Below are positions 26,413 through 36,702 of a stretch of 64,000 nt of DNA, piece after piece. The position numbers and the translations under genes were made by a program. Source of the stretch: Methylovirgula sp. 4M-Z18. GTDB taxonomy: Bacteria; Pseudomonadota; Alphaproteobacteria; Rhizobiales; Beijerinckiaceae. Position 1 is the first letter of the stretch. Each line of letters opens with the position of its first letter. Location of the stretch: NCBI RefSeq assembly GCF_037890675.1, contig NZ_CP149574.1, positions 868,001-932,000 of the forward strand. Direction: 5' to 3'. A model generated the notes under the pieces. It saw only the letters and a program-made list of their open reading frames with translations, did not search any database and was not told the DNA's origin.

Positions 26413-27636
26413 ATGTCCACGGAACGCCGTTTTTCACCGACGGGTTCGCTCGTCTGGGGCCTTGCCGCGAGTCAGCTCTTCGGCTGGGCAACGCTGTATT
26501 ACGCCTTTACCCTCTTCGTGCAGCCGATGCGGCAGGAGCTTGGCTGGAGCGATACGGCGCTGAACGGTGCGCTCACCTTCGGCCTGTTCATCGGCGATCT
26601 CGCCGCGATCCCGATCGGCCGCTGGGTCGACCGGCGCGGCGGCCATGCCATCATGACGGCAGGGGCGGCCCTTGGCGCGCTGGCGCTGGTCCTGTGGAGC
26701 GGCGTGCATCATCTTGTGTCGTTTTACGCGATCTGGGGCTTGATCGGGCTGGCGCAGGCAAGTTCGCTGATCAATCCGGCGATGACGGTGGTGACCGCCA
26801 ATGTCACGGATTACCGCCGCGCGATCACCTATGTGTCCTTCGTGACGGGCCTTGCCTCGAGTCTTGCCTGGCCGATGGCCAATCAGCTCATTGCGGCCTT
26901 CGGCTGGCGCCCTGCGCTCCTGGCACTTGCTATCGTGCAGATCGCAGTTCCCCTGCTCGTCAACGCCATCGTCCTGCGCGGCACCAGAGGCACGCGTGTC
27001 GACCATGAGCCGATGCCGCTCGGCAGCGATGCAGGCCGCGCCTCGCCCTTGCGGCAGGTGATGCGGCTGCCGGCCTTCTGGACTTTCGCGCTCGCCTTCA
27101 GCATCTACTGGTTCGTCTCGGCGGGAACCACCATTCACATGCTGCCGATCTTGCGGGAGCGCGGCATCGCGCAAGACACGGCGGTGGTGCTCGTCTCGCT
27201 GTACGGGCCGGCGCAGGTCTTCGGCCGCATGGCGCTGTTCGTGCTGGTGCCCGATTTCTCGGCCCGCAGCACCGGGCGGATTATGTTTCCGCTGTGGGCC
27301 TTCACGCTGCTCCTGCTGCTGGTGATCAAGCCGCTCGGCCTCTCCGGCCTGATTATTTTTTCCATGCTGTTCGGTTCGACCATGGGCACGCTGCTGATCC
27401 TGCGCCAGACCGGCGTCGTCGAAATCTTCGGCGCGCGGGGCTATGGTACGATCACCGGCGCGCTCTCGACGGTCTCGATCCTCCCGCGCACCACCGCGCC
27501 ATGGATCTTCGCGCTGATGCGCGACAGTTTCGGCGGCTATGACGGGGTGATTGCCATCATGTTCGTGCTGACGGCGATCGGCTGCGTCGCCTATTGGAGC
27601 GCGACGCGGGCGGCGCAGGATGGCGCTGCGGCCTGA
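26413..27636 (+). CDS. MFS transporter (oxalate:formate-antiporter-like)
   Basis: The 407-residue protein has twelve hydrophobic segments. The start MSTERRFSPTGSLVWGLAAS and the first-loop motif IPIGRWVDRRGGH (about 60-72) follow MFS motif A. The second half opens LRQVMRLPAFWTFALAFSIY, as in the monocarboxylate/oxalate-formate branch. The substrate is unknown. It follows the D-amino-acid dehydrogenase by 25 bases on the same strand, which suggests an organic- or amino-acid substrate. Confidence 0.87.
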   Translation: MSTERRFSPTGSLVWGLAASQLFGWATLYYAFTLFVQPMRQELGWSDTALNGALTFGLFIGDLAAIPIGRWVDRRGGHAIMTAGAALGALALVLWSGVHHLVSFYAIWGLIGLAQASSLINPAMTVVTANVTDYRRAITYVSFVTGLASSLAWPMANQLIAAFGWRPALLALAIVQIAVPLLVNAIVLRGTRGTRVDHEPMPLGSDAGRASPLRQVMRLPAFWTFALAFSIYWFVSAGTTIHMLPILRERGIAQDTAVVLVSLYGPAQVFGRMALFVLVPDFSARSTGRIMFPLWAFTLLLLLVIKPLGLSGLIIFSMLFGSTMGTLLILRQTGVVEIFGARGYGTITGALSTVSILPRTTAPWIFALMRDSFGGYDGVIAIMFVLTAIGCVAYWSATRAAQDGAAA

Positions 27637-27647
27637 GCGACGGGCCT

Positions 27648-27869
27648 TTACACGGAAAAGTCGATTGCCTCGTCGTCCGGCACGATGCGGACCTTATTGG
27701 TCTCGGCGGTGCCCTCCGAACGCGTATAGCGGATCGCCTCGTCTTTGCTGACGAACAGGCCGCCGCACAGACCACGGGTTTCGCGCACGACCCAATGGCC
27801 CTCGTGATCGCGCCCCAGCACGAATTCGAGGGCGCTGCGGTCGTGGGTCTTGGTACTCTGGGTCAACAT
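27648..27869 (-). CDS. Small hypothetical protein
   Basis: A 73-residue protein reading MLTQSTKTHDRSALEFVLGR at its start, with GHWVVRETRGLCGGLFVSKD and DEAIRYTRSEG. The pattern (a beta-strand with W-V-V, then a helix with DEAI and a Ser/Glu end) resembles small DUF2188-like proteins but lacks enough match to assign. It converges with the MFS gene. No promoter was identified. Confidence 0.55.
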   Translation of the reverse strand: MLTQSTKTHDRSALEFVLGRDHEGHWVVRETRGLCGGLFVSKDEAIRYTRSEGTAETNKVRIVPDDEAIDFSV

Positions 27870-28040
27870 AAAAAAGTCCTCAGTGGACGACGCGGCGCTT
27901 TATGCACGCATATGCCGTAAGAACGCCATAGGGAAGGCATGCCAGGCGCATAAGGAACGCATAAGGCGGATTTTTCTGGTGTAACCTGCTGTTGTTGCAG
28001 CGATTTGTCGAAAGTCAGCATCATTTTTCGGCGCGATGCC

Positions 28041-29027
28041 CTAGCCGTATTTGCCGCGCCAATCGGGCAGGGCGCCCGGGAAAGGAAGCGCCGTTGCGCT
28101 AAAGACGCCGCGGGCAATGGCGCGGGCGAGGCATTCGGCGGCGATCAGGCCGATCTCGGTGAGGTCGCGCAAACTCGGCTCGACCTCGCGCGCGCCGGTC
28201 GCGGCCGCGAACACCACGTCGCCGTCGAGCACGGCATGGGCGGGACGCAGCGCCAGCGCCATCCCGTCCTGCGCCTGCACGGCGAGCCTTTTGGCTTGCG
28301 CCTTGGTGAGTTTGGCATCGGTCGCCACGATGGCGATCGTCGTGTTCTCAGGCGCGTCGCTCTTCAGGCGCATCGCCAGCGCGTCGGCGGGGAAGGGATG
28401 TGGCGGGCCGTGGCCGCCGAACTCGGCGCCCTGCTCATAGGGTGCGGCCCAGAAATGTTTGGACGATCCGATCGTCGCCTGGCCGAGGGCATTGACCGCG
28501 GCCAACGCACCAACCGTGAAGCCGGCGCTGGTCCGCGCGCTCGCCGAGCCGAGGCCGCCCTTGAGGCCGGCGACCCGCGCGCCGAGACCCGCGCCGACAC
28601 TGCCAAGGGCAAAGTCCGCTGCGGCGGCGCGGGCGGCGGCAAGACCAAGATCCCAATAGGGCGGTCGCATCCCCCAGGCTTTGTCGCCGCCGTTGGTGAG
28701 ATCGAACAGGATCGCGCCCGGCACGATCGGCACGCGCGCCTCGCCCACGGCGAGGCCGCGCCCGAGCGCACGCAGATGCGCCTGGACGCCGCCCATCGCG
28801 TCGAGGCCGAAAGCCGAGCCGCCGGACAGCACCAGCGCGTCGACGGCGGCGACCGTCATCTCCGGTTCGAGCAGCGCGGCGTCACGTACGCCCGGCGCGC
28901 CGCCGTGAATCGCGATCGACGCAACAGCTGGTGTCTCGAAGATCAGCGCGGTCACGCCCGAGGCAAGCGCCGCATCGCCGGCGTTGCCGACCACGATGCC
29001 GGCGATGTCGGTAATCAGATTTCTCAT
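28041..29027 (-). CDS. P1/DmpA family aminopeptidase
   Basis: The 328-residue protein belongs to the autoprocessing Ntn-hydrolase peptidase family S58, whose members release N-terminal residues from peptides or beta-peptides. VLSGGSAFGLDA (66-77), VPIVPGAILFDL (99-110), and GLKGGLGSAS (154-163), which holds the nucleophile Ser at the self-cleavage point, are conserved. TNGGDKAWG and the later IAIVATDAKLTKAQAKRL are also typical. The start at 29027 is chosen over 29078, because upstream residues look unlike the family. Substrate unknown. Confidence 0.87.
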   Translation of the reverse strand: MRNLITDIAGIVVGNAGDAALASGVTALIFETPAVASIAIHGGAPGVRDAALLEPEMTVAAVDALVLSGGSAFGLDAMGGVQAHLRALGRGLAVGEARVPIVPGAILFDLTNGGDKAWGMRPPYWDLGLAAARAAAADFALGSVGAGLGARVAGLKGGLGSASARTSAGFTVGALAAVNALGQATIGSSKHFWAAPYEQGAEFGGHGPPHPFPADALAMRLKSDAPENTTIAIVATDAKLTKAQAKRLAVQAQDGMALALRPAHAVLDGDVVFAAATGAREVEPSLRDLTEIGLIAAECLARAIARGVFSATALPFPGALPDWRGKYG

Positions 29028-29169
29028 GCGATCACGAGATCGCGAGTTGGCGCGCTCAAGACTTTCTCCGCTTCGCATCCGCCGCTATGAAGTCTCAAGT
29101 TTCTAGCATAGGCAAAGCCGTTTGCCGATGCGATGCACGTTTGAGAGATGTTGTTAGGGATAATGGTTC

Positions 29170-29901
29170 ATGACGCATGACATTACGTTGCCGGCGGCGG
29201 CGCTGGCGGGGCTCCTCTCCTTCCTGAGCCCGTGCGTGCTGCCGCTCGTGCCGCCCTATTTGTGCTTTCTTGCCGGCACCACGCTCGAGGATCTCGCGGA
29301 GCACGGCGAGGCCGAAGCGCGCAAGGACGCGGTGCTCGCCGGCGTGCTGTTCGTCTTCGGCTTCTCGACGGTGTTCACCGCGCTCGGCGCTGCCGCCTTC
29401 GGCTTTCAGGCGCTCGTCGGCCCCTATCTCTATTGGCTCGGCTTTGCGGCAGGCGTGTTTCTGATCGTCGCGGGCCTGCATTTTCTCGGCCTGTTCCGCG
29501 TCGCGCTCTTGTACCGCGAGGCGCGATTCCAGACCGCGCATGCGCCGGGCTTGTGGAGCGCCTATGTTATGGGCCTGACCTTCGCCTTCGGCTGGGCGCC
29601 GTGCATCGGGCCGATCCTGGTCGGGATTTTGAGCATTGCGGCGTCCGAGGCGACGGCATGGCACGGTGCGTTGCTGTTGGGCGTCTATTCCCTGGGACTC
29701 GGCGTACCGTTTGTGCTCGCCGCGTGCGCGATGGGGCCGTTCGTCTCTTTCCTCAAGCGCTTCCGCGCCCATTTCGGCCTGGTCGAGAAGGTGGTCGGGG
29801 GCCTGCTGGTCGTCACCGGCATCGCCTTCCTGACCGGGGGCATGCAGAGCATGTCGCAATGGCTGCTGCAGACGTTTCCGGCGCTGAGCGCATTGGGATA
29901 G
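29170..29901 (+). CDS. ccdA: Cytochrome c biogenesis / thiol-disulfide transport protein CcdA
   Basis: This is a 243-residue inner-membrane protein with six hydrophobic segments. The two electron-carrying cysteines are in SPCVLPLVP (Cys22) and GWAPCIGPIL (Cys145), the hallmark of CcdA. It moves reducing equivalents from cytoplasmic thioredoxin to periplasmic thiols needed for haem attachment to cytochrome c. It is a stand-alone copy here. It converges with livK, sharing a bidirectional terminator. Confidence 0.92.
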   Translation: MTHDITLPAAALAGLLSFLSPCVLPLVPPYLCFLAGTTLEDLAEHGEAEARKDAVLAGVLFVFGFSTVFTALGAAAFGFQALVGPYLYWLGFAAGVFLIVAGLHFLGLFRVALLYREARFQTAHAPGLWSAYVMGLTFAFGWAPCIGPILVGILSIAASEATAWHGALLLGVYSLGLGVPFVLAACAMGPFVSFLKRFRAHFGLVEKVVGGLLVVTGIAFLTGGMQSMSQWLLQTFPALSALG

Positions 29902-29910
29902 AGCAAAAAA

Positions 29911-29934
29911 AAACCCGCCGTCGCCGGCGGGTTT
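29911..29934. terminator. Bidirectional terminator between ccdA and livK
   Basis: AACCCGCCG and CGGCGGGTT form a stem with a three-base loop; an A run precedes it and Ts follow, so it can end both ccdA (plus) and livK (minus) transcripts. Confidence 0.88.
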
Positions 29935-29956
29935 CTCAATGCCGATCGTCAAGCGA

Positions 29957-31075
29957 TCAGTTGTTCTGGAAATAGGTGATCTTGCCGTCGTCGCCCTTCT
30001 TCCAGGTGTAGAGCGTATAGTCCGGACGGGTGATATCACCCTTCTTGTCGTAGGAAAGGTCGCCGATGGCGGTATGGAAGACCATGCCCGAGTGCATCTT
30101 CTCGGCTACCTTTTCCGGCTCAAGTGACTTAGCTGCTTCTGCCGCCTGCACGACGACCTGCACAGCAGCATAGCTATACAGCGTATAGGCTTCCGGGTTG
30201 AACTTCTTCGCCTCGAATTCCTTCACGACTGCAGCTGCTTCTGGGCGCTTGCGCGGGTCCGGCGGGAAGGTCATCAGGGTGCCGATCACGGCGTCGCCGC
30301 CGATCGCCGCGAATTCGTCCGAGGTGATGCCGTCGCCGGACATCATCACGGCCTTCACGCCCTGGTCATGCATCTGGCGGGCGATCAAGCCGCCTTCCGT
30401 CTGCAGGCCGCCCCAGTAGACGATTTCCGCGCCCGAGTCCTTGATTTTGGACACGATCGCCGAATAGTCCTTTTCACCGGCGTTGACGCCTTCGTAGAGC
30501 ACCTCGGTCACGCCGCCAGCGTTGACGACCTTCTTGGTTTCGTCGGCAAGGCCCTTGCCGTAGGTGGTCTTGTCGTGGATGAAGGCGACCTTCTTGCCCT
30601 TCAGATCGTTGAGGATGTACTTGCCGGCGACAGCGCCTTGCTGATCGTCACGACCGCAGGTGCGGAACACGTTCCACATGCCGCGCTCGGTGATCTTCGG
30701 ATTGGTTGCCGACGGCGTGATCACCAGGACACCCGCGTCCTGATAGACCTCCGAAGCCGGCATCGTCACGCCGGAGTTGAAGTGGCCGATCACGAACTTG
30801 ACGCCGTCGCCGACGAATTTGTTGGCCACCGACACGCCCTGCTTCGGATCGGAAACGTCGTCGCCCTGTTCGATGACGAGCTTCTGGCCGAGAACGCCCC
30901 CTTTGGCATTGATGTCATCCACCGCCTGCTGCGCGCCGTTGGTCAGCTGTGCGCCGAAGGCAGCGTTGGCGCCGGTGATCGGGCCAGCGACACCCAATTT
31001 CACGTCGGCGCTGGCCGCCCCGGCATAAGCCAAGCCCGCCGCAAGGACGAGGCCGGACATCCAAACTTTCTTCAT
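29957..31075 (-). CDS. livK: Branched-chain amino acid ABC transporter substrate-binding protein
   Basis: This 372-residue periplasmic binding protein has a signal peptide ending in AASA (cleavage near residue 23). The mature start DVKLGVAGPITGANAAFG and GAQQAVDDINAKGG, followed by FVIGHFNSGVTMPASEVYQD, are the LIV-binding (Peripla_BP_6) signatures. AAGGGGAG precedes the start ATG at 31075. It follows the livHMGF gene set, after a terminator, so it probably has its own promoter and higher expression, as usual for binding proteins. Confidence 0.93.
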   Translation of the reverse strand: MKKVWMSGLVLAAGLAYAGAASADVKLGVAGPITGANAAFGAQLTNGAQQAVDDINAKGGVLGQKLVIEQGDDVSDPKQGVSVANKFVGDGVKFVIGHFNSGVTMPASEVYQDAGVLVITPSATNPKITERGMWNVFRTCGRDDQQGAVAGKYILNDLKGKKVAFIHDKTTYGKGLADETKKVVNAGGVTEVLYEGVNAGEKDYSAIVSKIKDSGAEIVYWGGLQTEGGLIARQMHDQGVKAVMMSGDGITSDEFAAIGGDAVIGTLMTFPPDPRKRPEAAAVVKEFEAKKFNPEAYTLYSYAAVQVVVQAAEAAKSLEPEKVAEKMHSGMVFHTAIGDLSYDKKGDITRPDYTLYTWKKGDDGKITYFQNN

Positions 31076-31142
31076 AAGACTACTCCCCTTTGGTTGATCT
31101 TGGACGTTAGTCGCAAGAACACGGACGACTCCCGTCCCTAAG

Positions 31143-31157
31143 GGGCAATGATTGCCC
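31143..31157 (-). promoter_or_regulatory. Perfect inverted repeat upstream of livK
   Basis: GGGCAAT (31143-31149) and ATTGCCC (31151-31157) pair around one base; T and A runs flank the repeat. It lies 68 bases before the livK start and could be an operator or a leader hairpin. Confidence 0.5.
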
Positions 31158-31179
31158 TTTTTGAAACAAGAGTCACCAG

Positions 31180-31212
31180 AAAAACGAGCCGGCTGCCATT
31201 GGCTCGGCTCGT
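31180..31212 (-). terminator. Terminator after the DUF6867-type gene
   Basis: On the minus strand ACGAGCC pairs with GGCTCGT and is followed by five T (the A run at 31180-31184). It separates the livHMGF transcript from livK. Confidence 0.78.
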
Positions 31213-31221
31213 CATTCGTAA

Positions 31222-31592
31222 TCAATTTGATGTAGGTGACGACGCTTTTTCCCGCACGCCGAGGGGGCCGGCCTGTTCGAAGGCCCAGGAATATTGCGTG
31301 GCCATCTGATCGGCGCGCGCCTGCTTGTATCCGAACAGTGCGGCGGCGAGCAGGATGACGAAATTGGTGAGGTAAGGACCGAGCGCCAGCAACGTCTCCT
31401 GAAACAGCGCATAATGCAGAAACTGCACGGCCGCAGCGAGAATGACCATGTACACGACGATCTGCGAGATGGGCCGCCAGGTCTGCGCTGTCGCGCGTCC
31501 CGTCGCCCAGGCGCCCGCCCCACCGAGGACGAGCGTGAGACCGATGAACACCCAGAACGCGTTGGGGCTGGTGCCGTAAATGAGACCCGCCA

Positions 31593-31593
<1 letters not shown>
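31222..31593 (-). CDS. Small membrane protein of the liv cluster (DUF6867-type)
   Basis: A 123-residue protein with three hydrophobic segments (about 13-31, 43-62 and 70-89) and a hydrophilic tail. The ATG overlaps the livF stop by one base, so it belongs to the livHMGF transcript. Similar small proteins occur in liv clusters of Hyphomicrobiales (assignment from memory). No transport role is known; it may be an accessory of the permease. Confidence 0.72.
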
Positions 31594-32353
<760 letters not shown>

Positions 32354-32357
<4 letters not shown>

Positions 32358-33262
32358 GCGCCCAGCTCCGCTTCCACTGCCGCTTCTTCTTCTTCCTGCA
32401 CGCCGAGATAGGCCGCGATCACCCTTGGATCGTTGCGCACCTCGGCCGGCGTGCCGTCGGAGATCTTCTGGCCATATTCGAGCACGACGACATGGTCGGA
32501 AATCTGCATGACCACCGACATGTCATGTTCGATCAGGAGCAGCGATGTCTTGTGCTCGTCGCGGATCATGCGCAGCAGCGCGTTGAGCTCGCCCGATTCC
32601 TTGGGGTTCAAGCCGGCCGCGGGTTCGTCGAGGCAGAGCATCACCGGATCGGTGCACATGGCGCGGGCGATTTCGAGACGCCGCTGGGCGCCGTAGGGCA
32701 GATCGCCGGCCGGATCGTCGGCACGGTTGAGAAGCTCAATCTTTCCCAGCCAGTATTTCGCACGCTCGACCGCTTCGGCCTCGCGGTGGCGATAGCTCGG
32801 CAAGCCGAGGAGGCCGCCGACCGTGAAGGCCGAAGCGATCATCAGCGGATTGTGATGTGCGACCAGCAGGTTCTCCAGAACAGTCATGCCTTTGAACAGG
32901 CGGATGTTCTGGAACGTGCGGGCGATGTGCGCATGCGCCGAGATCTCGAAATCCGGAATGCGCTCCAGCAGGAAGATTTCGCCTTGCGCGGCCTTCATGC
33001 TTTTTGAGCCCGTGCGCGTCAGGGCTTCCACATCCGCCTGCGCTGCAATGCCTTCGCGTGCGAAAGCAAGGCGCCCTTCAGTCGGCTTGTAGAAGCCGGT
33101 GATGCAGTTGAACACTGTGGTCTTGCCGGCGCCGTTCGGGCCGATGAGGGCGGTGATGTCGCCGCGCCCCACGGTAAAGCTGACGTCGTTGTTGGCAACG
33201 AGGCCGCCGAACCGCATGGTCAAATGTTCGACGACGAGGAGAGGATCAGTTTTCCAGCGCAT
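32354..33262 (-). CDS. livG: Branched-chain amino acid ABC transporter ATP-binding protein LivG
   Basis: The 302-residue ATPase has Walker A GPNGAGKTT (about 39-47), RTFQNIRLFKGMTVLENLLV (the LivG-specific region after the Q-loop), signature YGAQRRLEIARAM, and Walker B MLCLDEPAAGLNPKE. The extra segment at about 65-100 (about 30 residues) and the C-terminal BCA_ABC_TP_C tail (VRNDPRVIAAYLGVQEEEEA) fit LivG. The ATG at 33262-33260 overlaps the livM stop by one base. Confidence 0.94.
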
Positions 33263-34785
33263 CAGCCATGACCCTCTTGAACGAGAGAACCCGACACTGC
33301 TTTCTTCTCCTTTAGGAATATCGATGGTTCGCGTGTGCCGATCAGGCCACGCGGCCGCCACAGCATCATCACCACCATGCCGAGCCCGAACAGCAACATG
33401 CGGTATTGGGTCGGATCGAAGTTCGGACCGAAGACGTCCTTGGTCCAATCGAGTTCGCGCAAATATTCGGTGCCGCCGATCATGAACAGCGCAGCGAGCG
33501 CGACGCCCGCTTGCGAGCCCATGCCGCCCAGCACAACCACGGCGAGGATCGTCGCCGATTCGATGAAGGTGAAGCTCTCGGGCGAGACGAAGCCCTGTTT
33601 CACAGCAAAGAAGCTGCCGCCAAAGCCGCCGAACATCGCGCCCAGCGCGAAGGCCGTGAGCTTGGTGTTGGTGGTGTTGATCCCGAGCGAACGGCAGGCG
33701 ATTTCGTCCTCGCGCAGCGCTTCCCAAGCCCGCCCGATCGGCAGTTTGCGCAGGCGCAGCGTCACGAAATTGGTGATGAGCGCCAGCCCGAGGATCAGGA
33801 AGTATAGGAAAATCGTGCGGTGATTGGCCAGTTGGCTGCCATCGAGACCGAACGTCGATTCGAAACTCCCTTCGCCGCGAGAGAAAGGCAGGCCGAAGAA
33901 GGTCACTTTCGGAATGCCGCTGATGCCGGCATAGCCGTTGGTGAGATCGGACCAATTGATGATCACGACGCGGATGATCTCACCGAAGGCCAGCGTGACG
34001 ATGGCGAGATAGTCGCCGCGCAGGCGCAACACCGGGAAGCCGAGGATAATGCCCCAGAAGGCCGCGAGACACCCGGCGACCGGCAGGCAGATCCAGAACG
34101 AGAGGCCGTATGTGGTGGAGAGCAGCGAGTAGGAATAGGCGCCGACCGCATAGAAGGCGACGTATCCCAAGTCCAGCAGACCGGCGAGGCCGACCACGAT
34201 GTTGAGGCCCCAGCCCAGCATGATGTAGATCATGACCAGGATGCCGTAGGTGCCGACCCACTTGCCGATCTCGCCCGGGCCGCGGATCACGAGCACAAGG
34301 AACGGGAAGGCGATTGCGAGGCCAAACCCGACAAATGGGATCAGCGGCTTGATCGGGTTCAGCACTTGGCCCGCTTGCGCAGCCGGCGAGGTGCCGGTCG
34401 TTTCCGATGTCTGCACAAACCATGTGATGCCGGCCACGGCAACCAGAAGGATGACGAACCATTTCACCGACGTGACGGAAATGGCATTGGTCTCGCCGAA
34501 CCACGCCCAGCCGATGAGCCACGCAACATAGAGCATCGCGACGATGGCGACCGCACGCGTGATGCCGCTGAGGAGACTGCCTACGAAAATGAGGGCGAAG
34601 ATCATCAGGGCGGCAAACGGACCGAGCGACCATCTGTATTCCAAAATCATTTGGTTCGAGATGTCTTCGATCGCGTGCAGCATGATGATCGGGAACGAGA
34701 GCCCGAGCGTGACGACGCCGGCGAAGGCTGCCTTTTTGAAGGCTTCGACAACGGGGTTGGAGGAGACTGTGACGTCGCTGGCCAT
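33262..34785 (-). CDS. livM: Branched-chain amino acid ABC transporter permease LivM
   Basis: This is an inner-membrane permease of about 507 residues with about twelve hydrophobic segments, longer than a typical 320-450-residue LivM because of an N-terminal extension of several membrane segments (about residues 1-140). The core has [34 protein letters not shown] (the LivM EAA-loop region) and [18 protein letters not shown]. The ATG at 34785 is chosen over a GTG at 34791. It is two bases downstream of livH. Confidence 0.92.
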   Translation of the reverse strand: MASDVTVSSNPVVEAFKKAAFAGVVTLGLSFPIIMLHAIEDISNQMILEYRWSLGPFAALMIFALIFVGSLLSGITRAVAIVAMLYVAWLIGWAWFGETNAISVTSVKWFVILLVAVAGITWFVQTSETTGTSPAAQAGQVLNPIKPLIPFVGFGLAIAFPFLVLVIRGPGEIGKWVGTYGILVMIYIMLGWGLNIVVGLAGLLDLGYVAFYAVGAYSYSLLSTTYGLSFWICLPVAGCLAAFWGIILGFPVLRLRGDYLAIVTLAFGEIIRVVIINWSDLTNGYAGISGIPKVTFFGLPFSRGEGSFESTFGLDGSQLANHRTIFLYFLILGLALITNFVTLRLRKLPIGRAWEALREDEIACRSLGINTTNTKLTAFALGAMFGGFGGSFFAVKQGFVSPESFTFIESATILAVVVLGGMGSQAGVALAALFMIGGTEYLRELDWTKDVFGPNFDPTQYRMLLFGLGMVVMMLWRPRGLIGTREPSIFLKEKKAVSGSLVQEGHG

Positions 34786-34787
34786 GA

Positions 34788-35702
34788 TCACACCTTCTCC
34801 ACTTCAGGACGGCCGAGCAGGCCGGAGGGCATGAAGATCAGCGTAATCGCCAGGATCGAAAACGCCGCGACATCTTTATAGTCGGTCGAGAAGAAATGCG
34901 ACCACATTTGCTCGATCAGGCCGATGAGAATACCGCCGAGCACGGCGCCGGGCAGCGAGCCGATCCCGCCGAGCACCGCCGCGGTGAAGGCCTTCACACC
35001 GGGAATGAAACCGTCGGCGAAGTTGATGACGTTATAATAGGTCATGAACAGCACGCCGGCGAAGGCGGCGAGCGCGGCCGCGATCACGAAGGTCAGCGAG
35101 ATGGTGCGGTCGACGTCGATGCCGAGCAGCGACGCCATTTTGCGATCCTGCTCACAGGCACGCTGCGCGCGCCCCAAGGGCGTCTTTTGCACGATATACC
35201 AGAAGACGGCGAGCACCACGGCCGTTGCGATCCAGATCAGCAACTGCTTGTACGAAATCGTTACATTGGCTGTAAGGTGAAAGACATCTTCCGGGATCTG
35301 CGGGCTCTGCGGCAACGGCTTGTTGCGCGGGCCCTGCACCACTTGCACGAAATTGCTGAGGAAGATCGAAACGCCGATCGCCGAGATCAGCGGCGCAAGG
35401 CGGAACGAACCGCGCAAGGGGCGGTAGGCGACCCGTTCGATCGTCCAGTTCCACAGCGACGTGAGCACCATGGCGGCCACCATCACCACGACAAAAATCA
35501 GCGCGAGCGAAGTGATGCCGAACATTTGCGTCAGCACCATGAACACGATCAGTGCGACGAAACAGGAAAGCATGAAGACGTCGCCATGCGCGAAGTTCAC
35601 CATGCCGATAATGCCGAAGACCATCGTATAGCCGATGGCGATCAAGCCGTAGATCGATCCGAGCGTCAGCCCGTAGACCAGCTGCTGAAGGAAACTTTCC
35701 AT
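34788..35702 (-). CDS. livH: Branched-chain amino acid ABC transporter permease LivH
   Basis: The 304-residue permease opens [20 protein letters not shown] and continues [20 protein letters not shown], the LivH signature. A second conserved block is [20 protein letters not shown], then [13 protein letters not shown]. The start at 35702 follows a reasonable site; the open extension upstream is rejected. It is the first gene of the minus-strand livHMGF operon, so its promoter lies in the 388-base gap upstream. Confidence 0.93.
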   Translation of the reverse strand: MESFLQQLVYGLTLGSIYGLIAIGYTMVFGIIGMVNFAHGDVFMLSCFVALIVFMVLTQMFGITSLALIFVVVMVAAMVLTSLWNWTIERVAYRPLRGSFRLAPLISAIGVSIFLSNFVQVVQGPRNKPLPQSPQIPEDVFHLTANVTISYKQLLIWIATAVVLAVFWYIVQKTPLGRAQRACEQDRKMASLLGIDVDRTISLTFVIAAALAAFAGVLFMTYYNVINFADGFIPGVKAFTAAVLGGIGSLPGAVLGGILIGLIEQMWSHFFSTDYKDVAAFSILAITLIFMPSGLLGRPEVEKV

Positions 35703-36090
35703 TCGCTGATTGTGACTCCCCTTTTCGCCGTGCTGGATGTTTCCAGTTCCGACGTCACCCCATGCCTTCAAGCACGTTATGGGCCATCTTCGCGACGGCC
35801 GTGAGTTATGCATCTACCCCATGCCTGACCCTTAAATTCAAGCTAGCAAGGGATGCGGGCGCCTGCAATCGTTGGTGGACATATTTTTGTCAAAAACTCA
35901 CTTTTTGTGCCAGTTCGATGCATTTTGGCAAAAATGAAGGCGTCGGGGCTCAATTTGGGGGCAAAATCAGTCAAAAAAATCGGTTTTATGTCTATTGCCA
36001 ATTCTGCGCCGGGAAATAGGGTGGTCATGGGTTTTTGGGCATTGCAGGCCAAATTTAAGGCAAATTGAGGTGCAGCTTGGCAGTGGAAAA
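35703..36090. other. Gene-free divergent promoter region with A/T-tract block
   Basis: This 388-base gap separates divergent livH (minus) and the flavin reductase gene (plus), so it must hold both promoters. From about 35880 to 36060 the DNA becomes A/T-tract rich, with several self-complementary words (for example TTTTTGTCAAAAA, starting at about 35885). Small reading frames here lack family resemblance. I could not assign -35/-10 boxes. Confidence 0.55.
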
Positions 36091-36612
36091 ATGACCATTT
36101 CGAACGACAGTACCATCGCCGACGCAGAGGATCGCGCCAGCGCCCATTTTCGCGACGCGATGAGCCTCGTGCCCTCGGCCGTGCATATTTTGGCGACCGA
36201 TGGCCCTGCCGGCCTCGGCGGGCTGACCGCGAGCGCGGTCGTCTCGATCTCTGATACGCCGCCGACTTTGCTCGTCAGCATCAGCCAAACGAGCGGTTCA
36301 GTGCATGTCTTCCGCGAGAATGGCGTCTTCAGCGTCAATGTGCTGAGCGGGCGCGATGCGACTTTGGCGGAGGTCTTTGCCGGTCGCACGGGGGTGCGAG
36401 GGGCGGCGCGGTTCGATCACGGTGCGTGGCGGCTCCAACCGCCCCGTCCCCCGATCCTGCGCTCCGCCGTCGCGGCCTTCGAATGCCGGCTGACCGAGAC
36501 GCGGCTGATCGCCACCCATCACGTGATGATCGGCGCGGTGACCAGCGCGCACATTTTCGCCGGCGGCGAAGAGGGCCTGTGCTACGTCCGGCGACAATTC
36601 AAATCCGTGTAG
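36091..36612 (+). CDS. Flavin reductase-like FMN-binding protein (RutF/HpaC type)
   Basis: The 173-residue split-barrel protein has the pattern FRDAMSLVPSAVHILATDGP, GLTASAVVSISDTPPTLLVS (the FMN phosphate and isoalloxazine region) and VFRENGVFSVNVLSG. These families reduce FMN/FAD with NAD(P)H for a partner monooxygenase. It lies 90 bases ahead of coxG; a role with the cox cluster is possible but not shown. The ATG at 36091 is the best start; a longer frame from 35995 is rejected. Confidence 0.85.
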   Translation: MTISNDSTIADAEDRASAHFRDAMSLVPSAVHILATDGPAGLGGLTASAVVSISDTPPTLLVSISQTSGSVHVFRENGVFSVNVLSGRDATLAEVFAGRTGVRGAARFDHGAWRLQPPRPPILRSAVAAFECRLTETRLIATHHVMIGAVTSAHIFAGGEEGLCYVRRQFKSV

Positions 36613-36702
36613 ATCTGGTCTGCAGCTAATCGGCTTGCCGGGTGGCCGGTCGCGGCGCTATCGTCAGCCTGTGTCTATATGAGACAAGTAGAGGAATCGC
36701 CC

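Noticed and set aside
35762-36068. Short frames in the livH/flavin reductase gap
   Set aside because: Composition is A/T-tract driven; translations are low in meaning, and divergent promoters must lie here.
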